The notes under the pieces were generated by a model. That model saw only the letters and a list, made by a program, of their open reading frames with translations, had not been told where the DNA came from and made no database searches. The position numbers and the translations under genes are program-made. A stretch of 64,000 nt of DNA, taken from a candidate division WOR-3 bacterium. Lineage in GTDB: Bacteria; Hydrothermota; Tepidihabitantia; Tepidihabitantales; Tepidihabitantaceae. This document shows, piece after piece, positions 1 through 9,938 of the stretch. Numbering within the stretch: the stretch's first letter is position 1; every line of letters begins with the position of its first letter. Location: positions 310,001 through 374,000 of the forward strand of contig JANLFQ010000001.1 in assembly GCA_024653355.1 (NCBI GenBank), read 5' to 3'.

Positions 1-2
1 GC

Positions 3-2048
3 AAAAAAAGCAAAGGTAAAGTTTTTCTCGACCGAATGGAGTATGAACGGATTGCGTTGGAATATGATATTGAAACCAGGGTTAAGGAAATTCAGCGGCT
101 GACCGCCAGACGCCAGGAGCTTGAAGGAAGATTGAATTCGTTGCAGGATGAAATAAACCGTTTAAAGCCTTGGGAGAGGTTGAACCATTCGGTTGCGGAA
201 CTCGGTCGTTTTTCGAGTGTCAAAGTTTTATTGGGGAAATTTCCCGGTCGCCAGGAGTTCCTTGGTGCCCGTTCAGCGCTGAGCGATAAGTTAGCGGTTG
301 TGGAAGAGGTGAGCGAAGACCGGGGCACACTGTTTGCTGTTGTTTTAGTTTATCGCGCTGCGTTAGAAGAGGTTACCGCGCTTCTCAACAGTTGGCGCTG
401 GGAAGGGGTTGACCTCAAGGAAAACGGTGGTTTACCAGCTGAGATAATCAGCCAGCGGCGCCAGGAGCAGGAGCAAATTAAGGCGGAAATTGAAGCGGTT
501 CAAAAGGAGATTGTCCGATATACCGAGGAGTTACCACGCTTAAAGGCACGGGCGGATGCAATTTTAAATCAAATAAAACGGGCGGAGGCGGAGGCGAGTG
601 CTCTTCGGACTGATTCTCTTTTAATAATTTACGGCTGGGTTAGAGAGCGAGATTATCAAAAATTGGGACGATTGGTTGAAGAGATGAAGACGGCGGTTGT
701 GACACGGATTCAACCTGACCCGGGTGAGGAGCCACCGGTGGCGCTTGTTAACCGCCGTCTCTGGAAGCCGTTTGAACTCGTTCTGGAACTGTACCAGTTG
801 CCTTTACCCAACGAACTTGACCCGACCTGGTTGATTGCACCCTTTTTTGGGGTGTTTTTTGCTCTTTGTCTGACCGATGCCGGATACGGGATAATTGTGG
901 CTCTGGCAGCACTTCTTCTAATGCGAAAAATGGGTAAGGATAACAAACTTTTGGGAATAATACTTATTGGCGGAATATTGACAATTCCCGCCGGAGCGTT
1001 GGTCGGAGGTTGGTTCGGTGATATACCCGATAGACTCGGAATTCCCTGGCTTCTAACCTTGAAGAATAAGTTTCTATGGTTTGACCCGATGAAAGAGCCG
1101 ATGAAGTTTTTTGTTCTTTCTCTGGCGCTGGGGTATCTCCAGTTGATTGCCGGTATCACTTTCGAGATTGTAGATTGTGCACGGGTAAAAAATTACGGCG
1201 ATGCGTTTTTGGGGCAATTGCCCTGGTTTTTGTTTCTCAACAGTTTGGTTTTTCGGTTAATTTTATTGCGCTCTTTACCCGGTTGGGCAAATGCACTGCT
1301 TTTAACTTTAACTCTTGTTTCTGTTGCCGGAATTGTGGTCTGGACCAGACGGGAGAAGGAGACCATGGTCTCACAGGCTCTGTGGTTTTTCCTTCTTGCT
1401 GGGCTATTAGTTTTCATCGCCAGTCGTCTGGGTTGGTTGCCTGAGAGATTCCTATTGACACGATGGGCGGTTTTAGGTTTGTTCTTAATTATGTTTGGAT
1501 ATGCTGTTTATTCCGTAATCCATCAAATATTGATGCAACAGCATGAGCAAAGAAGTCGAGCCTATTGGTTGCCATTACTGTTAGGTATTGGTACGATAGG
1601 GAGCATTGTGCTTTATTTCCTTAAACTCCTACCGGCAATAGTTCCAGGTTTGTTCGGAACCATATTCTACTTTTGGACGCCGGCGGGTAAAAAATTACTA
1701 AACAAATTTGTCTGGGGTGGGTACGCCCTTTATGGGGCAACAAGTTATATAGGGGTGTTACTTTCTTACATCCGCTTGATGGCTTTGGGGATGTGTACTG
1801 GGGGTGTGGCAATGGCGATAAATGTCATTGCCTGGATGGTTTTGCAGGTCCCGGTTGTCGGAATTTTAATGGCGTTAATTGTGTTGGTCATTGGGCATAC
1901 CTACAATATTGCGGTTAATGTTTTAGGGGCGTTTGTACATTCGCTCCGGTTGCAGTATGTAGAGTTCTTTCCCCGGTTTTATACCGGGGGTGGAGAACCT
2001 TTTGTGCCTTTTAAAGAGGTGCATCAATTTGTTGTATGGAAATCATAA
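3..2048 (+). CDS. atpI: V-type ATP synthase subunit I (5' end cut by window)
   Basis: Membrane stator and ion-channel subunit (family NtpI/AtpI, eukaryotic subunit a). It forms the half-channel against the K ring. The reading frame is open to the left edge of the window. The first ATG is at 36, but the N-terminal alpha/beta segment that normally precedes the coiled coil is missing, so the true start probably lies outside. A long charged coiled coil covers about residues 10-230 (counted from ATG 36), interrupted by a globular part. About seven hydrophobic segments follow in the C-terminal half. The family-typical stretch around PFFGVFFALCLTDAGYG opens the membrane domain. The stop lies 9 bases before the K-subunit start. 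The catalytic subunits A, B and D are not in the window and presumably lie upstream. The family call is firm; only the start is uncertain. Confidence 0.93.
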   Translation, partial: KKSKGKVFLDRMEYERIALEYDIETRVKEIQRLTARRQELEGRLNSLQDEINRLKPWERLNHSVAELGRFSSVKVLLGKFPGRQEFLGARSALSDKLAVVEEVSEDRGTLFAVVLVYRAALEEVTALLNSWRWEGVDLKENGGLPAEIISQRRQEQEQIKAEIEAVQKEIVRYTEELPRLKARADAILNQIKRAEAEASALRTDSLLIIYGWVRERDYQKLGRLVEEMKTAVVTRIQPDPGEEPPVALVNRRLWKPFELVLELYQLPLPNELDPTWLIAPFFGVFFALCLTDAGYGIIVALAALLLMRKMGKDNKLLGIILIGGILTIPAGALVGGWFGDIPDRLGIPWLLTLKNKFLWFDPMKEPMKFFVLSLALGYLQLIAGITFEIVDCARVKNYGDAFLGQLPWFLFLNSLVFRLILLRSLPGWANALLLTLTLVSVAGIVVWTRREKETMVSQALWFFLLAGLLVFIASRLGWLPERFLLTRWAVLGLFLIMFGYAVYSVIHQILMQQHEQRSRAYWLPLLLGIGTIGSIVLYFLKLLPAIVPGLFGTIFYFWTPAGKKLLNKFVWGGYALYGATSYIGVLLSYIRLMALGMCTGGVAMAINVIAWMVLQVPVVGILMALIVLVIGHTYNIAVNVLGAFVHSLRLQYVEFFPRFYTGGGEPFVPFKEVHQFVVWKS

Positions 2049-2537
<489 letters not shown>

Positions 2538-2540
2538 CCT

Positions 2541-3137
2541 GTGGGAACCACTGAACTTATTGAGAAGATATACACAGATGCCCGCGCGAAGGTGGCAGCG
2601 ATTCAAGAGGATAAGAAACGCAAATTGGCTGAAATTGACCAGCGCACTCAGCTGACAATTGATAGACTGAAAAGGGAGAGTACAGAACGTCTTGAAGAGA
2701 GGATCCGAGCAATCCACGACCGGGCTCGAAGTCAAGCCCAACTGGAGGGCAGAAAGGTTATTCTTAAAGCAAAATGGCAGGTGATTGACACAGTTCTGGA
2801 AGAGGCAAAAAAGGCGATTTTAAGCAGTCCAGACTATCCGAAGATAATCGAGATGCTGGTGAAAAAGTATGCTCCAACTCAGGCATCAGTTCATCTGTCA
2901 GCCGAAGACAGCAAACGATGGGATAAAATCGCAGGAATTAAAATCGGTGAACCGGTACCAATCACCGGCGGAGTGATTATTAGATCGGCTGCTGCCGGGC
3001 GTCTCACCGGCAAAGAAGAAATCGACCTCTCCCTTGATACAGTTTTAAGTCAGGTACGCGAAGAGTTGAGTACTGAACTTGCCGCAATTCTTTTTACGCC
3101 CGAAGGGAAACAGCACGAGTCTAAAGGGCAAAGGTAA
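2541..3137 (+). CDS. atpE: V-type ATP synthase subunit E (peripheral stalk)
   Basis: Peripheral-stalk subunit that holds the catalytic head to the membrane part. The protein has 198 residues. An N-terminal amphipathic, highly charged helix (about residues 1-85) is followed by a globular C-terminal domain with the family-like GGVIIRSAAAG segment, as expected for subunit E. The start is GTG, three bases after the stop of subunit K, with no clear Shine-Dalgarno, so translation is probably coupled. In many bacteria E is the first gene of the cluster; here it follows K and is the last ATPase gene visible. Confidence 0.85.
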   Translation: MGTTELIEKIYTDARAKVAAIQEDKKRKLAEIDQRTQLTIDRLKRESTERLEERIRAIHDRARSQAQLEGRKVILKAKWQVIDTVLEEAKKAILSSPDYPKIIEMLVKKYAPTQASVHLSAEDSKRWDKIAGIKIGEPVPITGGVIIRSAAAGRLTGKEEIDLSLDTVLSQVREELSTELAAILFTPEGKQHESKGQR

Positions 3138-3150
3138 TACAAGAGACAAA

Positions 3151-4011
3151 GTGCGCTGTCTTGTAACCGGGGCTCGTGGGCTTCTGGGAAAGTATTTGGT
3201 TAGACACCTGCAACTTCAGAAGAGCGAAGTTGTTCAATGGAATTTGCCCGAAAACGATATAACCGCCGTGGAACGGGTTATCAATGGAGTACACTCAGTG
3301 GCACCTGATGTAATATTTCATCTTGCAGCCTGGACCGATGTCGATGGGTGTGAGGAAAATCCGGCTCGGGCGATGGCGGTTAATTTTCAGGGAACCTGGG
3401 CAGTGGCGCTGGGTGCAGCGGAAATAGACGCCAAATTGATTTACATCTCCACTGATTATGTGTTTGATGGCAAATCGCACCGGCCCTATCGGGAATCGGA
3501 CCGCCCGAATCCGTTGTCGGTTTACGGTCGCTCAAAGATGATGGGCGAACAGGCGGTGATGCGAAACAGCCGTAAATGGTTTATCGTGCGCACAAGCTGG
3601 CTTTTTGGGAAGGGGGGTAAAAATTTTGTTGATATCATCTTGCAGAAGTGTGCGGTCGAATCGAGTATAAAAGTTGTTTCGGACCAGGTCGGTTCTCCGA
3701 CCTACGCTTTTGACCTGTGCGAGCCGCTGTTTGAACTTGCCCGGAGCGACTATTACGGTATTTACCATCTGACAAACTCAGGTTTCTGTTCGTGGTTTGA
3801 TTTTGCCCAGGAGATTGTTCGCCTTTCGGGAAGAAGTTGCCAAATAATTCCGACTACTACCGCAGAAAGTGGGCGCCGGGCACTTCGTCCCGCCTTTTCC
3901 GTGCTGGAAAACAGGAATTTTCGTCGTAGGTTCGGCAGAGTTTTAAGACCGTGGCAGGAGGCGTTAAAGGAGTATTTAAATGAAATATCGACAGCCCAAA
4001 TTAGCGGTTGA
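3151..4011 (+). CDS. RmlD-like NAD(P)-dependent sugar reductase
   Basis: Short-chain dehydrogenase of the extended RmlD type, which reduces dTDP-4-dehydrorhamnose in rhamnose synthesis. The protein has 286 residues from a GTG start at 3151. The nucleotide-binding motif TGARGLLG comes right after the first strand, which fixes the start. An in-frame ATG at 3079 would add 24 residues inside subunit E and is unlikely. Other marks are FHLAAWTDVDGCE, YISTDYVFDG and the catalytic Tyr-Lys pair in SVYGRSK. RmlA, RmlB and RmlC are not nearby, so the actual sugar substrate is uncertain. The last 32 bases overlap the Nudix gene. Confidence 0.85.
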   Translation: MRCLVTGARGLLGKYLVRHLQLQKSEVVQWNLPENDITAVERVINGVHSVAPDVIFHLAAWTDVDGCEENPARAMAVNFQGTWAVALGAAEIDAKLIYISTDYVFDGKSHRPYRESDRPNPLSVYGRSKMMGEQAVMRNSRKWFIVRTSWLFGKGGKNFVDIILQKCAVESSIKVVSDQVGSPTYAFDLCEPLFELARSDYYGIYHLTNSGFCSWFDFAQEIVRLSGRSCQIIPTTTAESGRRALRPAFSVLENRNFRRRFGRVLRPWQEALKEYLNEISTAQISG

Positions 4012-4405
4012 TTGCATTATTCTTCAGGGAAAACGAATAGTGCTGATTGAGCGGTTAAATGAGCCTAAGGGTTGGGCACTTCCTGGTGGCTTTGTGAATT
4101 ACGGAGAAACGGTGGAAGAGGCGGTGCGCCGGGAGATAAAAGAAGAAACCGGTCTGTCTCTGTCCGGGTTACGCCAGTTCCGGGTGTACTCGGCACCAAA
4201 CCGGGACCCCCGTGGTCACTGCGTCTCGGTAGTATTTGTTGCTCGCGGACACGGTCAATTAAAGGCCGGGGATGATGCCAGGGCATTTAAGCTGGTTGAG
4301 TTGTCCAAAGCAACAAGGGAAAAACTGGTGTTTGACCACAGAAAAATTATTGCCGATTACTTAAAAACGGTACGGTCAAAGACCGTCAAGAGGGATAAGC
4401 GTTAA
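3980..4405 (+). CDS. Nudix hydrolase (ADP-ribose pyrophosphatase-like)
   Basis: Hydrolyses a nucleoside diphosphate linked to another group. The protein has 141 residues. The Nudix box is complete: GGFVNYGETVEEAVRREIKE followed by ETGL, with the metal-binding Glu residues in place. It is preceded by WALPGG, typical of ADP-ribose or general housecleaning members. AAAGGAG lies 7 bases before the ATG, supporting the start inside the end of the preceding reductase gene. The basic tail overlaps by 20 bases the end of the convergent GlmL-like gene. Substrate cannot be read from sequence. Confidence 0.9.
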   Translation: MKYRQPKLAVDCIILQGKRIVLIERLNEPKGWALPGGFVNYGETVEEAVRREIKEETGLSLSGLRQFRVYSAPNRDPRGHCVSVVFVARGHGQLKAGDDARAFKLVELSKATREKLVFDHRKIIADYLKTVRSKTVKRDKR

Positions 4406-6200
4406 GTTGTATTGCCCATTTTGCCAAAGCTTCTCGGCGCGTTCGGTCATCGGCGGGTAAGGTCAACGGTCTGCCGCGGGCGTCAATAATCACTCCGGAA
4501 ATGCCACCTTCAACCCGTGATTCGTACGTCTTTCCGGAACCGGCTCCAACATCAAATCCTCGTTCCGGTGTAATAATCGCCCGTGCCGTTTCTCCAACCG
4601 GCAGCGGTAGGCACTTTATATCGCCAAAGTTAACCCGGGCTTCCATTTCCTCGCCGTTCGCTTTTACAATTTTTACATACACACAGGGTTTTCCTTCTTT
4701 ACCCTGCCCGGCAGGTGCAATGCTGGTGCCAAGATGAATCAGGCAGTCCTTTTCGAACACCTCCTGGGCCGCTTCGGGGTGAACTTCAGTCAAAACGCCA
4801 AGGTGGGGCATCATGAATATGGAATCGACGGTAAGTCGGGTTACTCCTTCAGGCTGGAAGGCGTCAAGAAGCATCATTGCGGCTTGCGCCCGGCGCGGCG
4901 CATGGGAAAGCGCACCACCAGAACCGACAACAAGATTTAATTCCATCATATTTACGAGGGTTTCGCCCGTCCTGGCTTGCGCAAAGGCGTCAGATATTGT
5001 GCGTTCTTGCTGAATGCCTTTTAAGCCAACCGCCATTGACTTGTGGTGTTCCAGTGCGAGACGGAGTGCTTCCCGGGCGATTGCCTGTTCCAGTTTAAGG
5101 TCTTCAAGGGTTGAAGGGATGGTGGTAGGACGAATCATTTTGTTACGGATGCGGTTTCTAACTTCGTTCGGGGAAATTTCCAGTGGTAGCCAGCGGATGA
5201 TGTTTTGTTCGCCCGCCTCAACGAGCACATTGGAAACCGAATAAGACATACCGAGGTTTGCTGAAACGGTACGATTGAAGATGCCTTGAAATACGCTGAA
5301 GACATCGGTTGTGGCACCGCCGATATCAACACCGAGAACAGCGATATTCTGCGTCTTCCCAATGTTTTCAATTAAGAGTCCAACCGCACCCGGTGTCGGC
5401 ATAATTGGAACATCAGTCCAGTCCATTAACTTTTTATATCCTGGGGCGTGCGCCATTACATGCTCCATAAAGAGGTCGTGTATCTTGTGGCGGGCCGGTC
5501 CGAGATTTTCCCTTTCCAGAACCGGTCGGATGTTTTCAACGATTACTAAACTGGTTTTATCTTTTAGTGTTTTCAAAACCAGTTCCCGGGCATCACGGTT
5601 TCCGGCGTATATCACCGGCAGGTTGTAGCCGATGCCGAAGCGCGGTTTGGGGTCCGCGGCGGCAATTAGTTCTGCCAGTTCAACGACATGAGAAATTGTC
5701 CCGCCATCGACGCCACCAGACAAAAGAATCATATCAGGCCGGAGGGTCCGGATGCGCTCAATTTTTTCGTGGGGTAGTCGTCCATCGTTGGAGGCGATGA
5801 CATCCATTACAATGGCACCTGCACCGAGTGCCGCCCGGGCAGCACTTTCGCCGGTCATCGTTAAAACAACCCCGGCGACCATCATTTGCAACCCGCCACC
5901 TGCGGAGGAGGTGGAGATATAAATGTCGGTGCCCTCTTTTTCACTTGATTTAGGCTTATAAATCTCATCGCCCCGGACAAGTTTGACGCCGGACAGTTCT
6001 TCGACCTCCATTACAGAATTGAGTACCCCTTTGGTTACATCTTCAAAAGGTGCTTCAACAGTAGTCGGGGCTTCGCCTCGGGTGATGAGCCGATATTCGG
6101 CGCCGCGTTTTTCGATAAGAATTGCTTTGGTGGTTGTTGAACCACAGTCAGTAGCAAGGATTCGGGTTATTTTTTCCTTTTCAAATTTTGGTTTGTTCAT
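4386..6200 (-). CDS. GlmL/MutL-like ASKHA ATPase (adenosylcobalamin mutase reactivase family)
   Basis: The 604-residue protein belongs to the family named GlmL or MutL (TIGR01319-type, from memory), an acetate kinase/Hsp70-fold ATPase. Its known members sit beside coenzyme B12-dependent glutamate mutase and are thought to reactivate such mutases. The phosphate-1 motif ATDCGSTTTKAILIE lies at about residues 16-30. GVDIGGATTD near residue 290 is the second nucleotide-binding motif. No B12-dependent mutase gene is in the window. Instead it is the last gene of the glycine cleavage operon, joined to the preceding 109-residue gene by an ATGA overlap. Its partner is therefore unknown here. Its end overlaps the convergent Nudix gene by 20 bases. 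Confidence 0.85.
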   Translation of the reverse strand: MNKPKFEKEKITRILATDCGSTTTKAILIEKRGAEYRLITRGEAPTTVEAPFEDVTKGVLNSVMEVEELSGVKLVRGDEIYKPKSSEKEGTDIYISTSSAGGGLQMMVAGVVLTMTGESAARAALGAGAIVMDVIASNDGRLPHEKIERIRTLRPDMILLSGGVDGGTISHVVELAELIAAADPKPRFGIGYNLPVIYAGNRDARELVLKTLKDKTSLVIVENIRPVLERENLGPARHKIHDLFMEHVMAHAPGYKKLMDWTDVPIMPTPGAVGLLIENIGKTQNIAVLGVDIGGATTDVFSVFQGIFNRTVSANLGMSYSVSNVLVEAGEQNIIRWLPLEISPNEVRNRIRNKMIRPTTIPSTLEDLKLEQAIAREALRLALEHHKSMAVGLKGIQQERTISDAFAQARTGETLVNMMELNLVVGSGGALSHAPRRAQAAMMLLDAFQPEGVTRLTVDSIFMMPHLGVLTEVHPEAAQEVFEKDCLIHLGTSIAPAGQGKEGKPCVYVKIVKANGEEMEARVNFGDIKCLPLPVGETARAIITPERGFDVGAGSGKTYESRVEGGISGVIIDARGRPLTLPADDRTRREALAKWAIQLNAYPS

Positions 6201-6526
6201 AATTTACTCTCTTTTGCCGAAGGTTGTTTTTCGTTCTTAGTGCCTTGGGAACGGTTTTCTTCCAGGGATTCAATTGTCTGGATGAGCAGTTCGATATTCT
6301 CTCTTTCTTCCAGTATGGCGGCGACTTCTTCGTACTGATGAAACGGGAAGATTGCGGTTATTATCGGTTGAAAGAAAACCATTAATTGAGAGCCAACAAA
6401 GGAAAGCGGTTTAACCGATTCAAGCAGGACAATAGCAATAGGTGTAAGTCGCAAGTTGACCGTTTTTTGGGCAATTTTGTTGATTATTTCGGCTCGTCTT
6501 TCCGGTTTGATATCAGTGGAGAACAT
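6197..6526 (-). CDS. Conserved-looking small protein between gcvPB and the GlmL-like gene
   Basis: I do not recognise this 109-residue protein. It has a short basic N-terminus, a hydrophobic middle (about residues 28-65, containing SFVGSQLMVFFQPII) and a charged, coiled-coil-like C-terminal third rich in Glu. It has no signal peptide. It is coupled on both sides: its ATG overlaps the gcvPB stop by one base (TGATG), and its stop overlaps the GlmL-like start (ATGA). That tight placement suggests a small partner of the GlmL-like ATPase or of a membrane-associated complex. The function is unknown. Confidence 0.75.
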   Translation of the reverse strand: MFSTDIKPERRAEIINKIAQKTVNLRLTPIAIVLLESVKPLSFVGSQLMVFFQPIITAIFPFHQYEEVAAILEERENIELLIQTIESLEENRSQGTKNEKQPSAKESKL

Positions 6527-7968
6527 CAGTCCTGAAAGTTAACGTCTAATTGCCGTGAGGCTTTGGCTTCGTCCAAGCGTCGTACCGGAGTGTTCCAGGG
6601 GGCATTGGTCAGATTTTCCGGTTTGGTCTGGGCTTCAAGGGCGATTGCCTTCATTGCGGCAATGAATTCGTCTAAAGACTCAATTGATTCCGTCTCAGTG
6701 GGTTCAATCATCAAAGCCTCAGGAACAATCAGCGGGAAATAGACGGTTGGTGCATGGAGCCCGTAGTCAAGTAAACGTTTTGCGACATCAAGGGTTCTGA
6801 CACCGAACTGTTTAAGATTTGTTCCTGAGAATACGACTTCGTGTAACGATCGCTGGGGATAGGGAAGGTCATAAACACCTTCTAACTCTTTACGAATGTA
6901 ATTGGCATTAAGAACAGCACATTCGGCTACATTTTTCAACCCTGCGGCGCCCAGCATTCTGATGTAGGTGTAGGCTTTGACAAGTACGGCGAACTGTCCC
7001 TGAAAGGCAAGAACCCGACCGATGGAATCAGGTCGGTCGTAATCAAGGATGTATTTTCCATCCCGAAACTGGATTACCGGTTTTGGCAGGAATGGTTCGA
7101 GGTGTTTTTTTACAGCGACCGGGCCCGAACCAGGACCACCACCGCCGTGCGGGGTTGAAAATGTTTTGTGAAGGTTGATGTGCATTACATCAAATCCGGC
7201 ATCACCGGGGCGATGGATACCAACATAGGCATTGAGGTTAGCGCCATCGAGGTAAACCAGCGAGCCGGAGCGATGCATAATTTCACAAATCTCTTTGATG
7301 TCTTTTTCAAACATTCCGAGCGTATTAGGGTTGGTGACCATAAGACAGGCAACGCAGTCCGAGCAAGCCCGTTGTAGCTCGGCGATGTCAATCAGCCCCT
7401 CAGGGGTGGATTTGATTTGAACTGCTTGGAATCCAGAGAGCGTTACAGAAGCCGGGTTGGTGCCGTGTGCTGAATCTGGAATCAGAACCACGGTCCGGTT
7501 TTCGCCTTTTTTCTCAAAATACTTCCGCACCATCAAAATTCCGGTGAGTTCTCCCTGAGCACCGGCTGCCGGTTCAAGCGTTATTGCATCAAATCCCGTC
7601 AGTTCTTTTAAGTATTCGCCCAGTTCAAACATCAACTGCAAGGCACCCTGCACCAGGGATTCGTTTTCATGCGGGTGCAAGCTGGTAAAGCCGGGAAATC
7701 TTGCGGTTTGTTCGTTGACCTTGGGATTGTACTTCATTGTGCAGGAGCCGAGGGGGTAAAATCCTTTGTCAACATGATGGTTCAGGATAGAAAGACGGGT
7801 GAAATGGCGAATAAGGTCGACTTCGGCAATTTCAGGTAGACGGTTGTCAGCACGATAATCTGTGCCGAACAGGTCCGCTAATTCGACTTCGGGGACATCA
7901 AGTTCGGGAAGAGACCAAGCCCGCCGTCCCCTTTTTGAGTAGGCAAAAAGCAGTTTTTCGTTAATCAT
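6526..7968 (-). CDS. gcvPB: Glycine dehydrogenase (decarboxylating) subunit 2
   Basis: C-terminal half of the split P-protein. With GcvPA it decarboxylates glycine and passes aminomethyl to the lipoyl arm of GcvH. The protein has 480 residues. The pyridoxal-phosphate lysine is Lys268 in [14 protein letters not shown], followed by the glycine-rich GGPGSGP loop. SCTMKYNPK near residue 75 and the SAHGTNPAS segment are typical of the family. The two-subunit form is normal for many anaerobes and thermophiles and is not a frameshift. The gene overlaps its upstream small Cys-rich neighbour by ATGA and is coupled downstream by TGATG. Confidence 0.97.
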   Translation of the reverse strand: MINEKLLFAYSKRGRRAWSLPELDVPEVELADLFGTDYRADNRLPEIAEVDLIRHFTRLSILNHHVDKGFYPLGSCTMKYNPKVNEQTARFPGFTSLHPHENESLVQGALQLMFELGEYLKELTGFDAITLEPAAGAQGELTGILMVRKYFEKKGENRTVVLIPDSAHGTNPASVTLSGFQAVQIKSTPEGLIDIAELQRACSDCVACLMVTNPNTLGMFEKDIKEICEIMHRSGSLVYLDGANLNAYVGIHRPGDAGFDVMHINLHKTFSTPHGGGGPGSGPVAVKKHLEPFLPKPVIQFRDGKYILDYDRPDSIGRVLAFQGQFAVLVKAYTYIRMLGAAGLKNVAECAVLNANYIRKELEGVYDLPYPQRSLHEVVFSGTNLKQFGVRTLDVAKRLLDYGLHAPTVYFPLIVPEALMIEPTETESIESLDEFIAAMKAIALEAQTKPENLTNAPWNTPVRRLDEAKASRQLDVNFQD

Positions 7969-8165
7969 TTCTTTCTCTGTAAGGTTTGAATAAAATAACT
8001 GATTGAGCGGTTATAGGTCCGTTCGGCTTCGGGTGGGAAAAGGCAGCCGGGTAGTTCGTTGTTCTGACGGTGATAGGCAATGCATTCACAGCATTTGCCT
8101 TTTCGGTGGCAAGGTTCGTAGGTGCAGGTGCAAATACTAAGATTCTTCTTTAATGAGCATTCCAT
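7965..8165 (-). CDS. Small cysteine-rich protein (DUF6485-like)
   Basis: A 66-residue protein with six or more conserved-looking cysteines in [17 protein letters not shown], then a YHRQ segment and [12 protein letters not shown]. The spacing suggests a metal or iron-sulfur site. It resembles the short family I remember as DUF6485; that name is from memory. It lies between gcvPA and gcvPB, overlapping gcvPB by ATGA and starting 5 bases after the gcvPA stop, so it is co-translated with the P-protein halves. Whether it acts in glycine cleavage is unknown. Confidence 0.8.
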   Translation of the reverse strand: MECSLKKNLSICTCTYEPCHRKGKCCECIAYHRQNNELPGCLFPPEAERTYNRSISYFIQTLQRKK

Positions 8166-8170
8166 AACGG

Positions 8171-9517
8171 TCAGTGACTAAAAGTTTTAAGGAAATTAAC
8201 GAAATGGTCAAGTTCAGCCCGGGTGCGTTTTTCGGTTGCGGTTATTAAAAGCCAGTTTTCCCATTCAGGGTTGAAACTCCCCAGGTCCACACCGGGAAGG
8301 ATACCGTACTCGATGCCCGATTTTACAATCTCCCGGGCGGGAACCGGTGTTTTGACCACAAATTCCCGGACGAACTTCTGGTTACTCAAAGATGTAAAAT
8401 TAGGAATGCGATTGATGGCATCGGCGAGGTAATGGGTTTTGGCACAGCACTGTCTTGCAATTTCTTTTATACCTTCTCGTCCTGCCCAGGTCAAAAAAAC
8501 GGTGGCGATCAGGGCACATAACGCCTGGTTGGTACAGATGTTGGAGGTGGCACGTTCCCGGCGGATGTGTTGCTCCCGGGTCTGCAACGCCAGAACATAG
8601 CCTGTTTTACCAGTAACATCGGTCGTCCTTGCCGCAATTCTGCCCGGCATATGGCGAATGTACTTTCTCTGAGTGGTGAAGATACCGAGATACGGACCAC
8701 CGAAAGATAAAGGAATGCCCAAACTTTGGCCCTCAGCAACGGCGATGTCGGCGTTATAGGCACCAGGTGGATTGATGATGCCCAGAGCGATTGGGTCCAC
8801 AGCGCAGACGAACAGGGCGTTATTTTTATGAGCAGTTTGGGCGATATGTTTGACCGGTTCAAGGTAGCCAAAGAAGTTGGGATGTTGAATCAGAACTGCG
8901 GCGGTATCGTTATCAATCGCGGCTTCAAGCGCGTTGAGGTCGGTAGTGAGTTCAGCAGTGTAGGGTAGCGTTTGAATCGGTACGTTTAAGCCGGTGGCGT
9001 AAGTGGTAACCACTTCACGATAGCGGGGGTTGACGGTGCCGGAGATGATGACTTTATGGCGGCTGGTTATGTCCCGTGCCATATGAACTGTTTCAGCAAG
9101 CGCGGAGGCACAGTCGTACATTGAGGCGTTGGCAACCTCCATTTCGAACAGCCGACAGATGAGCGACTGAAACTCGTAAATGACCTGCAGGGTACCCTGA
9201 CTGACTTCGGCTTGATAGGGTGTATAGGCGGTATAGAACTCGGGTCGGGAAATGATGGCATCAATCACCGGGGGAATGTAATGGTCGTAAGCGCCGCCGC
9301 CGGCAAAGCACACCAGCCGGTCGGTGCCGAGATTTTTATCGGCGAGTTTTTTGAGTTCGGCAATTGTTTCTGGTTCAGAAAGTGGCGGGGGCAGATGCAG
9401 AGGGTGTTTTATTTTTAGTTCTTCGGGAATAGAGTCAAAGAGCGCAGCGACATCTTTAACTCCAATCTTCTGTAAGATACGCTCGATGTCTTCCGGGGTG
9501 TGAGGGGTGAACTTCAT
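8171..9517 (-). CDS. gcvPA: Glycine dehydrogenase (decarboxylating) subunit 1
   Basis: N-terminal half of the split P-protein, partner of GcvPB. I chose the ATG at 9517, giving 448 residues that begin [16 protein letters not shown], the usual start of this family. The longer open frame back to 9589 would run through the end of gcvH. The fold-type I transferase body includes [14 protein letters not shown] near residue 70, [14 protein letters not shown] and the [14 protein letters not shown] segment. The gene starts 4 bases after the gcvH stop with only a weak AAAGAA ribosome site, so it is probably coupled. Confidence 0.96.
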   Translation of the reverse strand: MKFTPHTPEDIERILQKIGVKDVAALFDSIPEELKIKHPLHLPPPLSEPETIAELKKLADKNLGTDRLVCFAGGGAYDHYIPPVIDAIISRPEFYTAYTPYQAEVSQGTLQVIYEFQSLICRLFEMEVANASMYDCASALAETVHMARDITSRHKVIISGTVNPRYREVVTTYATGLNVPIQTLPYTAELTTDLNALEAAIDNDTAAVLIQHPNFFGYLEPVKHIAQTAHKNNALFVCAVDPIALGIINPPGAYNADIAVAEGQSLGIPLSFGGPYLGIFTTQRKYIRHMPGRIAARTTDVTGKTGYVLALQTREQHIRRERATSNICTNQALCALIATVFLTWAGREGIKEIARQCCAKTHYLADAINRIPNFTSLSNQKFVREFVVKTPVPAREIVKSGIEYGILPGVDLGSFNPEWENWLLITATEKRTRAELDHFVNFLKTFSH

Positions 9518-9521
9518 TTCT

Positions 9522-9929
9522 TTAATGATGCTGGGACCGCTGGACGAGATTGGCATAGGCTTCGTGGTCAAGAAGTGATGCCAGCTCATCAGGATTGGTG
9601 ATTTTTATCTTGCACAGCCAGCCAAGACCATAAGGGTCGCGGTTGACCATTGCCGGTGCATCTCCCTCTTTTTTATTAATCTGGGGGTTGGCTTCGATGA
9701 TTTCCCCTGATAGAGGCGCATAGATGTCTGATGTCGCCTTGACCGCTTCAATAAAACCGATAGGCTCGCTCTGTTTTACCTTTTTGCCTAAAGCAGTGAT
9801 TTCCACATAGACAATATCGGAAAGTTCCTGCTGGGCAAAATCGGTGATGCCGACGAGCGCGGTGTCGCCCTCTACTCGCACCCACTCGTGGGTTTTGGTG
9901 TATTTCAAATCAGACGGAATCGTTGACAT
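9522..9929 (-). CDS. gcvH: Glycine cleavage system H protein
   Basis: Carries the lipoyl arm that shuttles aminomethyl between the P, T and L proteins. The protein has 135 residues. Lys64 in GFIEAVKATSDIYAP is the lipoylation site. The N-terminal segment HEWVRVEGDTALVGITDFAQ is canonical. A strong Shine-Dalgarno (AAGGAGG) lies 6 bases before the ATG. It follows gcvT by 9 bases. No dihydrolipoamide dehydrogenase (L-protein) or lipoate ligase gene is in this operon. Confidence 0.97.
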   Translation of the reverse strand: MSTIPSDLKYTKTHEWVRVEGDTALVGITDFAQQELSDIVYVEITALGKKVKQSEPIGFIEAVKATSDIYAPLSGEIIEANPQINKKEGDAPAMVNRDPYGLGWLCKIKITNPDELASLLDHEAYANLVQRSQHH

Positions 9930-9938
9930 TGTGCCTCC

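Noticed and set aside
6526-9517. Split glycine dehydrogenase as a possible frameshift
   Set aside because: The two-subunit GcvPA/GcvPB form is normal, and both halves have their own starts with a separate gene between them.
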